A DNA stretch of 33,872 bases from JAVVXB01 sp036651815. GTDB taxonomy: Bacteria > Bacillota > Clostridia > Christensenellales > CAG-138. The position numbers and the translations under genes were made by a program. Every line of letters starts with the position of its first letter. Position 1 is the stretch's first letter. A model generated the notes under the pieces. It was not told the origin of the DNA. It was given only the letters and a program-made list of their open reading frames with translations, and made no database searches. Positions 8,491-16,112 of the stretch are shown here, in pieces. The stretch lies in the NCBI GenBank assembly GCA_036651815.1, contig JAVVXB010000033.1, forward strand, positions 1-33,872, read 5' to 3'.

Positions 8491-9531
8491 TCATGCCAGC
8501 CGTACTTGCTTTCCCGAAGCAGCGGATTCATAAATTGCAAGGATCAGCGCCACGGACCTACGGGCATCAAAACCGCCAATCTCTGGCTTTCCATTCGAAA
8601 GAATTGTCGTTACCGAACGCTCGATTTGTCGTTTATGTTCCGTGCAGGCAAATGCCATGGGGTTAGATGCACGCTCATTATCCACCGCTATATCGTTGCG
8701 GTATAATGCCGCTTCATCGTCCAGTGGATCGCTGTCAACAAACGCCCATTGCTTGATGATACCATCTGTAATCGATGCACTGCCGCGCTCACCAACAATC
8801 TGCAATTCTGCCGGATAGCCCGGGTAGGTAGAGGTTGTAGCCAGCACCGTTCCAAGCGCACCGTTCTGAAAGCGGAGTGCCGCGACCGCGGTATCCTCGG
8901 TTTCAATGGTCTTGTGCAGCAACGTCCCGGTATAAGCAGACAAACATGCTACATCCCCTGCCATCCATAGCAAGAGATCTATGTAGTGAATGCTCTGATT
9001 CATCAACGCACCACCGCCATCAAGCATTACCGTGCCGTGCCAAGGCGATTTAAGATAATAATCAGGGTCACGATACCAACGAATACTGGCATTGGCATTT
9101 ATCAATCGTCCAAAGCGTCCTGCTTCAATGGCCTTTTTGAGAAATGCGTTTCCCGCACGATAACGATTATTAAAGATGCAGTGGAGCTGAACGCCATTTC
9201 TATCACACGCCTCGATCATCGCATCAATCTTAGGCAGTGTAACATCGAGCGGTTTTTCAACAATAATATGCTTTCCGGCCTCCGCTGCCGCAATAACCGC
9301 CATGCTATGGAGTCCACTCGGTGTACAGACGGAAACCAGATCAAGGTCTTTTCTGGTTAGCATTTTGTGAACATCTGTATACCAATCCGCAGACAGTGCT
9401 TCCGCTATACGCTTTGCAGCCGCCTCGTTTACGTCGGTAACCGCCACGATCTTTGTTCCTGGAATTTGTAAATAGGAGTCTATATGCATCTTTGAGATCG
9501 CACCGCAACCTATGATTCCAACATTTATCAA
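8491..9531 (-). CDS. Gfo/Idh/MocA family oxidoreductase
   Basis: The 346-residue NAD(P)-dependent dehydrogenase has the Rossmann motif GIIGCGAISKMH at residues 5-16, VCTPSGLHSMAVIAAAEAGKH leading into VEKPLDV with the conserved EKP lysine (Lys93), and MLDGGGALMNQSIHYIDLLLWMAG near 170-190, whose His and Asp are the usual proton-relay pair. Members oxidise or reduce hydroxyls of sugars, inositols and sugar acids. The start is a TTG at 9531 with an excellent AGGAGGG eight bases before it; no nearby ATG in this frame has such a site. It heads the minus-strand operon running into the aminotransferase and the two permeases. The pairing with a DegT aminotransferase resembles NtdC-NtdA of the kanosamine pathway in Bacillus, but this is an analogy of family and not an assignment. 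Confidence 0.92.
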   Translation of the reverse strand: MINVGIIGCGAISKMHIDSYLQIPGTKIVAVTDVNEAAAKRIAEALSADWYTDVHKMLTRKDLDLVSVCTPSGLHSMAVIAAAEAGKHIIVEKPLDVTLPKIDAMIEACDRNGVQLHCIFNNRYRAGNAFLKKAIEAGRFGRLINANASIRWYRDPDYYLKSPWHGTVMLDGGGALMNQSIHYIDLLLWMAGDVACLSAYTGTLLHKTIETEDTAVAALRFQNGALGTVLATTSTYPGYPAELQIVGERGSASITDGIIKQWAFVDSDPLDDEAALYRNDIAVDNERASNPMAFACTEHKRQIERSVTTILSNGKPEIGGFDARRSVALILAIYESAASGKQVRLA

Positions 9532-9567
9532 ATGTGTACCCTCCTATCTAATGCAACCCGTTCTGAT

Positions 9568-9595
9568 ATTATACTATTGGATAAACGCCCTTGAA
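9568..9595 (-). promoter_or_regulatory. Candidate -10 of the Gfo/DegT/permease operon
   Basis: On the minus strand TATAAT lies at 9573-9568, with the poor -35 match TTCAAG at 9595-9590, 16 bp away. It stands about 37 nt before the TTG start of the Gfo/Idh gene. A weak -35 would suit an activator-dependent promoter, for example one served by the AraC regulator at 16.2-17.2 kb. Confidence 0.4.
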
Positions 9596-9652
9596 TCAAT
9601 GGAAAAAACCGTGCATTTGTTATGTATTTTGTTGCCCCGCGTTCAGTGCGTT

Positions 9653-9706
9653 CCCAAATTAATTCAGTTAATGCTTGCATAAAGATGGCCATTTCGTTTT
9701 TTCAAA
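9653..9706 (+). repeat. Interspersed repeat, copy A
   Basis: CCCAAATTAATTCAG-TTAATG-CTTGCATAAAGATGGCC, the most diverged of four copies in the same orientation (others at 10310, 13440 and 14720). It lies between the Gfo/Idh promoter and the trmO promoter, at the left edge of the accessory block. Confidence 0.55.
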
Positions 9707-9712
9707 AAGGGC

Positions 9713-9740
9713 TTGTAGTATAAAAACACATTGCTATACT
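9713..9740 (+). promoter_or_regulatory. Promoter of trmO
   Basis: TTGTAG at 9713-9718 and TATACT at 9735-9740 with a 16-bp spacer; the gene starts 46 nt further on with a GAAGGAAA ribosome binding site. Confidence 0.55.
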
Positions 9741-9786
9741 GGAATTAATGGTACCAAAAAAAATCTAATTTTGAAGGAAATTCTTT

Positions 9787-10266
9787 ATGGAAAACAATTT
9801 TACAGTAAAGCAAATCGGCGTAATCTGCACCGATGAGAACGAGTTTCGCATAGAGCTTGCACCCGAATACAGAAAGGCACTCATCGGCTTAGATGGCTTC
9901 TCTTACATGAACATTTTTTGGTGGTTTGACCGCTGCGATAACGAAACCGACCGAAGCGTTTTGTTGGAAGCAAAGCCCTATGCAAAAGGGCCTGACACGC
10001 TTGGCACATTTGCCACTCGCTCGCCGCAGCGCCCCAATCCCATTGCGCTAACCTGCGCTCATATCACCTACATTGATGTGGATAACGGTGTAATCGGATT
10101 GGCCTATATTGATGCCAATGACCAAAGCCCCGTGCTGGACATCAAGCCTTACACACCAAGTCTTGACCGTGTAGAAGCACCACAGGTTCCGGGATGGTGC
10201 GACCATTGGCCGAAAAACGTAGAGTCCAGCGGTGATTTTGACTGGGAATCCGAATTTAACTTCTAA
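9787..10266 (+). CDS. trmO: tRNA m6t6A37 methyltransferase family protein (TrmO/YaeB/TsaA-like)
   Basis: The 159-residue protein is a single-domain UPF0066/TrmO member. TrmO uses SAM to methylate N6 of threonylcarbamoyl-adenosine 37 in tRNAs that read ACY codons. Seen here are the N-terminal KQIGVICTDEN strand, the hallmark GTFATRSPQRPNPIALTCAHI near residues 76-97, and LDIKPYTPSLD near 118-128, all at family spacing. It is shorter than E. coli TrmO (about 235 residues) because it lacks the C-terminal extension, as in many Firmicutes and archaeal homologues. Some of these short proteins have not been proven to be tRNA enzymes. The ATG at 9787 has GAAGGAAA upstream. The gene stands alone on the plus strand between repeat copies A and B, which suggests it arrived as a separate unit. 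Family secure; exact modification inferred. Confidence 0.88.
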   Translation: MENNFTVKQIGVICTDENEFRIELAPEYRKALIGLDGFSYMNIFWWFDRCDNETDRSVLLEAKPYAKGPDTLGTFATRSPQRPNPIALTCAHITYIDVDNGVIGLAYIDANDQSPVLDIKPYTPSLDRVEAPQVPGWCDHWPKNVESSGDFDWESEFNF

Positions 10267-10309
10267 CAAAGACGAGGCACCGGGCGGTTCATTGTTGGCC
10301 TGTGCAGCT

Positions 10310-10370
10310 TTCCTTCATACCTAAAATCATCCAGTCAACGCTTGCATAAAGACGGTGTTCGTATTTTTGT
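10310..10370 (+). repeat. Interspersed repeat, copy B
   Basis: CATACCTAAAATCATCCAG-TCAACG-CTTGCATAAAGACGGTGTTC. Homology with copy D extends upstream through TGTGCAG. It lies after trmO and directly before the broken end of the MFS gene. Confidence 0.65.
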
Positions 10371-10426
10371 TTTTATATTGCTTGCCCTTTCTATGGTTCA
10401 TAATTTTAGAGTTGAAGATCTTCTAG

Positions 10427-10957
10427 GCGACGCTGTTTATCAGCCGATATTACGGAGATACCGACTGGTATCTGACGCTGGTGGAGGCCATCGGTTTTCT
10501 CGGCATGACGGCGGGCGGCGTGCTGATTGGCGCGTGGGGCGGCTTCAAAAACCGCATGAAAACGCTGGTCGTGGGTATAACTGCCTTTGGTCTGCTGGCG
10601 ATCGGTATGGGTACCATAGAGGATTTTGTCATTTGCCTCGTGCCGATGGCGGTTTCCGGCGTTGCGCTCACCATGGCGCAGACATCCTCCACAACGCCGC
10701 TGCAGGAAAAGATCTCGCCCGAGATGCTGGGGCGCGTGTTCGGCCTGTTCGGTGCGATCTTCTCCGGCTTTCTGCCTGTTGGCATGGTGGTGTTCGGGCC
10801 GCTGGCGGATGTTGTTTCCATGCGGCTGCTGATGGTGGTTTCCGTCGTTGCGCTGCTTATCATGCCAGCATTGATTGTAATGAGCCGGCAGTTCTTCCTG
10901 CAGGAAGCGGAAGCTGGTGCTGCAACAGCTATGGTAGAGGAGCCCCGTCAAGTATAA
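10427..10957 (+). pseudogene. MFS transporter, C-terminal fragment
   Basis: About 176 residues remain of a major facilitator superfamily pump of roughly 400. The surviving frame begins after an in-frame TAG at 10424-10426 with LFISRYYGDTDWYLTLVEAIG, then GFLGMTAGGVLIGAWGGFKNRM, which is the usual start of the second six-helix bundle in MefA/macrolide-efflux-like MFS proteins. It continues through TLVVGITAFGLLAIGMG, AQTSSTTPLQEKISPEMLGRVFGLFGAIFSGFLPVGM and the final helix to MSRQFF. The first half, including the start codon and helices 1-6, is absent, and only about 60 bases separate the break from repeat copy B. The remnant still codes without stops, so the truncation seems recent. It stands just upstream of the TetR promoter, so a TetR-controlled drug pump may once have existed here; that is inference. 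Confidence 0.82.
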
Positions 10958-11032
10958 CACCGCCAAAACCTGCTTCGTAATCATCATGCAGCAATTTCAA
11001 CTTCAGTTTTTATAACAAGTACGTTTCCACAC

Positions 11033-11061
11033 TTGACAGGTAACCCATCGTTCACTATAAT
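11033..11061 (+). promoter_or_regulatory. Consensus promoter of the TetR-RsgA-GNAT operon
   Basis: TTGACA at 11033-11038 and TATAAT at 11056-11061, exactly 17 bp apart, match the sigma-70/sigma-A consensus in full. Such a strong promoter needs a repressor; the operator that covers its -10 region is listed separately. Confidence 0.85.
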
Positions 11062-11081
11062 TAAGGTGAACGATCGTTTAC
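11047..11081. promoter_or_regulatory. TetR-type operator, two overlapping inverted repeats
   Basis: ATCGTTCAC (11047-11055) and GTGAACGAT (11066-11074) form a perfect 9-bp inverted repeat bracketing the -10 TATAAT. The right arm is also the left half of GTGAACGATCGTTTAC (11066-11081), a 16-bp near-perfect palindrome whose core AACGATCGTT is exact. Spacing and position fit autorepression by the TetR protein encoded 26 nt further on. Confidence 0.8.
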
Positions 11082-11106
11082 TATTTGGGAGAAAAGAGAA
11101 GCAAAC

Positions 11107-11709
11107 ATGGTCACAACGAAGGAAAAAATATTAACGACTGCATTGCAGCTGTTTTCCAAAGACGGCTATGAGGCTGTTTCCGTCAGCATGATCGCTGGTA
11201 TTTTGGGGATGACCAAGGGTGCGCTCTATAAGCACTATGCAAGCAAGCGAGATATTTTTGACAGCATTATTGCACGCATGGAGAAACGCGATGCCCAACG
11301 TGCCACTGAATTTAAATTGCCGGTGGGAACGCTTGCTGAGATGACGGAACAATACTGCAGCACGTCTGTGAACCAACTGATTGAATATAGCAAAGCCCAG
11401 TTTGTGTACTGGACGCAGGAAGCGTTTCCCTCCGCTTTTCGTAAGATGCTGACCCTTGAGCAGTATCGCAGCGAGGAAATGAACCGGCTTTATCAGCAAT
11501 ATCTTGCCTCCGGGCCGCTTGGGTATGTTACCGATTTATTTGGCAGCCTTGGGATTGAAAATCCACAGAGAGAAGCGGTTAATTTTTATGCGCCGATGTT
11601 CCTTCTCTACAGCGTCTATGATGGCAGTGCGGACAAAGCTGCTGCTATGGCGCAGATGGAAGAACATTTTAATGCGGCGCGACAACACCTGTTAGGAGAA
11701 AATAAATGA
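11107..11709 (+). CDS. TetR/AcrR family transcriptional regulator
   Basis: The 200-residue protein has the N-terminal TetR helix-turn-helix: KEKILTTALQLFSKDGYEAVSVSMIAGILGMTKGALYKHYASKRDIFDSII at residues 5-55, with GALYKHY being the recognition helix. The C-terminal part is the variable ligand-binding domain. It is likely the repressor of its own operon, since the consensus promoter in front is covered by the inverted repeats at 11047-11081. Its stop overlaps the start of rsgA as ATGA, and rsgA overlaps the GNAT gene in the same way, so the three proteins are made as one translationally coupled set. The inducer is unknown; ribosome-active drugs would be a reasonable first guess from the company of RsgA, an acetyltransferase and a broken MFS pump. 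Confidence 0.92.
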   Translation: MVTTKEKILTTALQLFSKDGYEAVSVSMIAGILGMTKGALYKHYASKRDIFDSIIARMEKRDAQRATEFKLPVGTLAEMTEQYCSTSVNQLIEYSKAQFVYWTQEAFPSAFRKMLTLEQYRSEEMNRLYQQYLASGPLGYVTDLFGSLGIENPQREAVNFYAPMFLLYSVYDGSADKAAAMAQMEEHFNAARQHLLGENK

Positions 11710-12758
11710 TGGAGCAGCCGTTTTCTCCGGTATTTATGGCGCTGGCAGCAGCATATCCACAGTGGAAGCTCTGCCGTGTGGTACAGCAAGAAAAGGGGCA
11801 GTACCGTGTTGCCGGTAATTTGGGAGAACAGTCTGCCGTCGTGTCCGGCAAATTTCAGTACGAGGCCCAAACGCCCTCCGACTTTCCGGCCGTTGGAGAT
11901 TATGCGATGGCAGACTGGAATCCGGGCGGAAACGCTGTTATTCATAGAATATTGCACCGAAAGAGCATTTTTCTGCGCAAAGCCGCCGGAACGGAGAAAA
12001 GTGAACAGGTTGTGGCAGCGAACATTGATACGGTGTTTCTTTGTATGTCGCTCAACAATGATTTTAATCTGCGACGATTAGAGCGGTACTTAACCATTGC
12101 TTGGGACAGCGGCGCAACACCTGTGGTGGTACTGACCAAGGCAGATTTGTGCCGTGATTTGGATGAAAAACGGATGGATGTGGAAACGGTTTTGATGGGT
12201 GCAGATTTGATTGTAACCTCCGCCATGGAGCAGGACGGATATCGCCAGATTTCGCCCTGTTTAGGAAATGGAAAAACGGTTGCGTTCGTTGGCTCCTCCG
12301 GCGTGGGAAAATCCACGCTGATCAATCGCCTGTTGGGAGAAGACCGCTTGGACATCGGTGGGCTGCGCAATGACGGTAAAGGCCACCACACCACCACGCA
12401 CAGAGCGCTTTTGACGCTGCCGGGCGGTGCCATGGTCATCGATACGCCGGGCATGCGGGAAATTGAAATGTGGGATTCCGCTGAAGGCTTGGAGAAAGCG
12501 TTTTTGGATGTTGCGTTTTTAGCGCGTTCCTGTCACTTCAAAGACTGCACCCACACAAATGAGCCGGGATGTGCAATTCATGCGGCATTGAGAGATGGCG
12601 TGCTTTCACAGGAGCGCTGGCAGTCCTACCAAAAGTTGCTGGCAGAAAACGCATATGCGGATGCTGCACAGCGCTATCTTGCCGCAAAAGAAAAGAGGTT
12701 TAAAGACATTTCAAAAACCAATAAATTGAATCGCAAGAAATGGGAGAAGAAGCCATGA
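11706..12758 (+). CDS. rsgA: Ribosome small-subunit-dependent GTPase A (RsgA/YjeQ)
   Basis: The 350-residue GTPase is circularly permuted, as expected: G4 LTKADL at residues 143-148 and SA at 172-173 come before G1 GSSGVGKST (196-204), the switch segment HHTTTHR and G3 DTPGMRE (246-252). An N-terminal OB-fold of about 85 residues precedes this. The C-terminal zinc knuckle has Cys276, Cys281, His283 and Cys289, with exactly the spacing of E. coli RsgA. The family helps 30S maturation by binding the decoding site. What is unusual is the setting: housekeeping rsgA is normally near the stk/prp or rpe genes, while this copy is in a TetR-controlled operon with an acetyltransferase and is probably a second, inducible paralogue. 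The C-terminus is long and basic. Overlap with tetR (ATGA) suggests coupled translation; a GTTAGGAGAAA ribosome binding site is also present. Confidence 0.93.
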   Translation: MMEQPFSPVFMALAAAYPQWKLCRVVQQEKGQYRVAGNLGEQSAVVSGKFQYEAQTPSDFPAVGDYAMADWNPGGNAVIHRILHRKSIFLRKAAGTEKSEQVVAANIDTVFLCMSLNNDFNLRRLERYLTIAWDSGATPVVVLTKADLCRDLDEKRMDVETVLMGADLIVTSAMEQDGYRQISPCLGNGKTVAFVGSSGVGKSTLINRLLGEDRLDIGGLRNDGKGHHTTTHRALLTLPGGAMVIDTPGMREIEMWDSAEGLEKAFLDVAFLARSCHFKDCTHTNEPGCAIHAALRDGVLSQERWQSYQKLLAENAYADAAQRYLAAKEKRFKDISKTNKLNRKKWEKKP

Positions 12759-13384
12759 AGCAAAACGATACGATTATCCGCTTGGAAACGGAACACGATT
12801 ATAGAGACACAGAAAACCTTGTTCGTGAGGCATTTTGGAACGTGTATCGCCCCGGCTGCACCGAGCATTATGTGCTGCATACATTCCGCAGCCGGAAAGA
12901 ATTTGTACCGGAGCTTGACTTCGTTATGGAGAAAAATGGGCAGCTCATCGGACAGGTCATGTATGTCCGTACCCGCATCAAAAAAGATGACGGCAGTGAG
13001 CTGCCCATCATGACCATGGGTCCCATTGGCATCCACCCGGACTATAAGCGTCAGGGATATGGGAAAAGGCTGCTTGACTATTCCATGGAAAAGGCAGCGG
13101 CTATGGGCGTAGGCGCGCTTTGCTTTGAAGGCAACATTGATTTTTACGGCAAGTCCGGCTTCGTTGTGGCCTCCACAGTGGGGGTTCATTACTATGATGA
13201 ACCACGAGATGCCGAAGTATCCTATTTCCTTTGCAAGGAATTGAACCCAGGGTATCTCGATGGTGTCAGTGGAACTTATTACACACCGCAAGGTTACTTT
13301 GTAGATGACAAAGAGGCGGAGAACTTTGACAAGAGTTTTCCTGTCAAAGAAAAACTAAAGTTGCCGGGACAGTTGTGGTTGTAA
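12755..13384 (+). CDS. GNAT family N-acetyltransferase
   Basis: The 209-residue protein is an acetyl-CoA-dependent GNAT enzyme. The acetyl-CoA site is MGPIGIHPDYKRQGYGKRLLDY near residues 88-110, with the R-Q-G-Y-G-K pyrophosphate loop, followed by AAAMGVGALCFEGNIDFYGKSGF, the usual motif B with the conserved Tyr in FYGKSGF. The C-terminal 60 residues (YFLCKELNPGYLDG..) match the predicted GNATs of Firmicutes that act on unknown small molecules. The start at 12755 overlaps the rsgA stop as ATGA and has GGGAGAAG upstream; an in-frame ATG 15 nt earlier is inside rsgA and less likely. It is the last gene of the TetR operon. The acceptor is unknown, so drug, polyamine or protein acetylation are all possible. 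Confidence 0.9.
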   Translation: MKQNDTIIRLETEHDYRDTENLVREAFWNVYRPGCTEHYVLHTFRSRKEFVPELDFVMEKNGQLIGQVMYVRTRIKKDDGSELPIMTMGPIGIHPDYKRQGYGKRLLDYSMEKAAAMGVGALCFEGNIDFYGKSGFVVASTVGVHYYDEPRDAEVSYFLCKELNPGYLDGVSGTYYTPQGYFVDDKEAENFDKSFPVKEKLKLPGQLWL

Positions 13385-13439
13385 TAATTCAGAGCACCTA
13401 GCAAAACAAGGCTTTCCTGCTCGCTGAGTTGGATTGCTT

Positions 13440-13495
13440 TACCTATATCCCCAAAATTATCCAGAGTATCTCTGCAAATAGACGGTTATTCTTCA
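13440..13495 (+). repeat. Interspersed repeat, copy C
   Basis: TATATCCCCAAAATTATCCAG-AGTATC-TCTGCAAATAGACGG. It lies 55 nt after the GNAT stop, closing the TetR operon, and precedes the XRE gene. Confidence 0.6.
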
Positions 13496-13560
13496 AAATT
13501 AACTTGTGGTAAATAATCTTCACCATTGGTTTAACGGCTGCTCAATAGTATGTTAACTTT

Positions 13561-13601
13561 CTCTGTGCTAAAATAAATATATAAAGAGTTTTAGCGCAGA
13601 G
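13561..13601. promoter_or_regulatory. Inverted-repeat operator before the XRE gene
   Basis: CTCTGTGCTAAAA (13561-13573) and TTTTAGCGCAGAG (13589-13601) are inverted repeats, 12 of 13 positions complementary, spaced by 15 bases. The right arm overlaps the AGAGGTGA ribosome binding site, and TAAAAT within the left arm could be a -10. Either autoregulation by the XRE protein or an RNA hairpin hiding the start site would fit. Confidence 0.65.
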
Positions 13602-13609
13602 GTGATTTT

Positions 13610-14680
13610 ATGAATATGAATGACATATTGCGAGAAAAACGCAAGTCGTTAGGGCTAACACAAGAGCAGGTTGCAACCTATTTAGGCATTACTGCACCGG
13701 CTGTAAACAAGTGGGAAAAAGGACTGTCCTGCCCCGACATTACTTGTTTGCCTATGTTGGCCCGATTGTTGAAAACAGACCCGAACACATTACTGTGCTT
13801 CAAGGAAAATCTATCAGATCAGGAAATCTGGTTATTTCTGAATAAAGTGAGTGAAACCATAAAAACCATTGGATTTCAGCAAGGCTATGATTTAGCAATA
13901 GCGCAAATACGAGAGTACCCTCATTGCGGAAAGTTCAAATATAACCTTGCTTTGGTATTAGAGGGAGCTATGCTCACTTCAAATCTAACAGAAGATGACC
14001 GTAAAAAGTATGATTTGCAAATTGATAGGTTCTACGAAGAAATTGCTGCGTGTGACGATGAGATTTTAGTAAACAATGCAAGATTTATGTTGGCATCAAA
14101 ATGCTTGAAGCGAAAAGATTATAATAAAGCACAAGCATTATTAGACCAAATGCCACAAAAATCTGCCGTACCCGATACACAAGTCTTGCAAGCCAATCTT
14201 CTATCTATGCAAGGAAAAAGCGGCGAAGCTGCTGTCATCTTAGAGCGCATGGCATTAACCAGTTTACAAGAAACCTTGGTGGCAGTTGTTAAACTTATTC
14301 CGATATTGGTTTCAGAAAACAAATTTTCGCAGGCGGAACAACTTGCAAAAGCAAGTCAAATACAATATGAAGCGTTTGGGTTATGGGCATACAGTTCCTA
14401 TCTTGCCACCATGCAATTAGCTGTTTCAAAAAAAGACATTCCCGAAAGCCTTGCAGTAATTCGCAACATGTTGAATGCTTGTGTTTCAACTTGGGATATT
14501 TCCACTTGTCCTCTGTATCTTCATCAACCACACAAAGAAGGCTCTGATAATATCGGGTATACTTTTCTTCCGTCACTGCTGTTGGATTTGGAGAGCAATT
14601 CAGAGTATGCCTTTCTCCAAGATTCTCCTGCGTTTTGCTTGCTTATTAAGGAATATAAGCAATGGGCTAATTCTAATTGA
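13610..14680 (+). CDS. XRE-family transcriptional regulator with C-terminal TPR-like domain
   Basis: The 356-residue protein starts with a Cro/CI-type helix-turn-helix: MNDILREKRKSLGLTQEQVATYLGITAPAVNKWEKGLSCPDITCLPMLARLLKTDPNTLL, residues 3-63. The remaining 290 residues are helical with repeated patterns such as ARFMLASKCLKRKDYNKAQALLDQM and LQANLLSMQGKSGEAAVILERMAL, typical of tetratricopeptide-like repeats. This layout recalls Rgg/PlcR-like peptide-sensing regulators, and more generally the large clostridial XRE-TPR family. No short peptide gene with a signal sequence was found beside it. The gene is visibly richer in A and T than the catabolic genes on either side, which suggests separate ancestry. 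It stands alone between repeat copies C and D and has its own inverted repeat and terminator. Confidence 0.88.
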   Translation: MNMNDILREKRKSLGLTQEQVATYLGITAPAVNKWEKGLSCPDITCLPMLARLLKTDPNTLLCFKENLSDQEIWLFLNKVSETIKTIGFQQGYDLAIAQIREYPHCGKFKYNLALVLEGAMLTSNLTEDDRKKYDLQIDRFYEEIAACDDEILVNNARFMLASKCLKRKDYNKAQALLDQMPQKSAVPDTQVLQANLLSMQGKSGEAAVILERMALTSLQETLVAVVKLIPILVSENKFSQAEQLAKASQIQYEAFGLWAYSSYLATMQLAVSKKDIPESLAVIRNMLNACVSTWDISTCPLYLHQPHKEGSDNIGYTFLPSLLLDLESNSEYAFLQDSPAFCLLIKEYKQWANSN

Positions 14681-14689
14681 GTTTAAATT

Positions 14690-14726
14690 AACTGCACTGC
14701 GCCAATGAAGGAGCTGTGCAGTTTTG
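14690..14726 (+). terminator. Terminator of the XRE gene
   Basis: AACTGCAC (14690-14697) pairs with GTGCAGTT (14716-14723), 18-nt loop, followed by a short T-run. It starts 9 nt after the XRE stop. Its right arm is also the beginning of repeat copy D. Confidence 0.6.
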
Positions 14727-14785
14727 CATTACATACCCAAAATAGTCCAGGGTATCCTTGCATAAAAACGGTGAGTGGATTTTTA
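14714..14785 (+). repeat. Interspersed repeat, copy D
   Basis: TGTGCAG, then ACATACCCAAAATAGTCCAG-GGTATC-CTTGCATAAAAACGGTGAG. It is closest to copy B. It separates the XRE gene from the sigma-factor remnant. Confidence 0.65.
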
Positions 14786-14916
14786 TTTTCATAGCGCTAT
14801 CCTTTCATAAACTCAATTTTGTGATTTTCTTTACCTATTGCAAAATAAATACGAATATACTGATTTTTTTCCTGTCTGCATAGATGAGTAGACTTTTACA
14901 CATAAGGAGATGCAGC

Positions 14917-16099
14917 ATGGAGGACACTCCAATTATTGAACTTTATTGGAGTCGCAATGAAGCAGCTATTCAAGAAACCGAGCGCAAATACGGGCGCTTC
15001 TGTCACAGCATTGCTATGGGTATCCTGTCTGTTTGGGCGGATGCGAAGGAATGCGCCAATGATACATATCAAAAAGTATGAAACACAATTCCACCGGAGA
15101 GAGCCCATGTGTTTCGTGTGTGGTTAGAAAAAATTGTGCGTAATCTTTCGCTTAATCGTTGTGCATACAACCATGCAGCAAAGCGATATGCTGGAGCTGA
15201 AGCCTTGCTCGACGAGCTTTCCGACTGCATTTCCGACAGCAACACGACTGAGGCTGTAATTGAGGCACAGGAATTATCAATACATATCAGCGATTTTCTG
15301 GATGTATTATCGGAAACAGATCGTGCAATTTTTGTCCGCCGCTACTGGAGTGGTGAAGACGTGTCCGCCACCCTATATCCTGGCGGCTGCTCGGGTAGAT
15401 TTACCGGCGTTTGCGGAGTGGATGATCCTGACGGCAGTGCGAACATCTTGCAGCTAAACTTTTGGGGAGATTATAAAACCCTTTTGGAAAGCGGAAGCTA
15501 TATGGCCGATGCATTTAGCAAGTATCCAACATGCTCCCAACAAGTGACGGTGTATGAATTTGCGGATTTTGAAGCACCCCCCACGGAATATGATGCCGCA
15601 ACGCAGGCAATCTCCTTTACCATTGACCCTGAAAAAACGCAAATTTTGCTCTATGGCTTTAACGGTGGACAGTATGGGGAAGGCGGCGAACGGAGATTTA
15701 GCTATTCCGTGCCAAATGAAACACGCAGAGAAAGCGATGAAAAATATTTGATTGTCATCGGTGAAGATTTTGGCGAATACACTCTGCAAGACTATCAGAA
15801 TGGCGCTTGCGAAAAGGGCAACGAGCTTGATGGCGTTTCCGTAAATGTTACTCGGAAGCAATGTCTTTTATCTGATGTGCTCCGCAACACGATTGATAAT
15901 TTTATTTCTGTATATGGTGACACAATTAGGCGGCAATCTGAAAACTACCACTTTAAGCGCGAACCTTGTAAACACGCAACGCATTAAAATTATGCGGCAT
16001 AACTATGGCTTTGAGTTAGAAAAAGGCATCTATACTGTTAGCCTTGACCCAAGTGCAGCGCATTACTATTTAGAGATTCGGACGGCAAAATCTAACTAA
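14917..16099 (+). pseudogene. Sigma-70 family factor fused to a second gene, inactivated
   Basis: An ATG at 14917 with AAGGAGATG begins MEDTPIIELYWSRNEAAIQE, TERKYGRFCHSIAMGILSVW and ADAKECANDTYQKV, which is region 2 of a small sigma-70-like factor. A TGA at 15079-15081 interrupts it where relatives have Trp. The same frame continues NTIPPERAHVFRVWLEKIVR-NLSLN through SETDRAIFVRRYWSGEDVS, the start of region 4. At about 15367 the homology to sigma factors ends before the helix-turn-helix, and an unrelated frame follows (GDYKTLLESGSYMADAFSKY..), which looks like the body of a second protein, perhaps the sigma factor's original downstream partner. A frame change near 15940-15960 then moves to SANLVNTQRIKIMRHNYGFE..LEIRTAKSN, ending at 16099. 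An internal deletion, a nonsense codon and a frameshift make this a dead chimera. Which protein the tail came from is not known. Confidence 0.8.
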
Positions 16100-16112
16100 T
16101 TATGAAACAAGA

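Noticed and set aside
10342..10987. Open frames of about 190-210 codons overlapping the MFS fragment in other frames
   Set aside because: Composition is His/Arg/Gly-rich shadow sequence; the MFS frame shows true helices and motifs.
9787..13384. A phage-defence island
   Set aside because: None of the genes belongs to a known defence family; the content fits drug response and translation better.
14917..16099. A working sigma/anti-sigma pair
   Set aside because: The nonsense codon, the missing DNA-binding helix and the frame change rule out a functional pair unless all are sequence errors.
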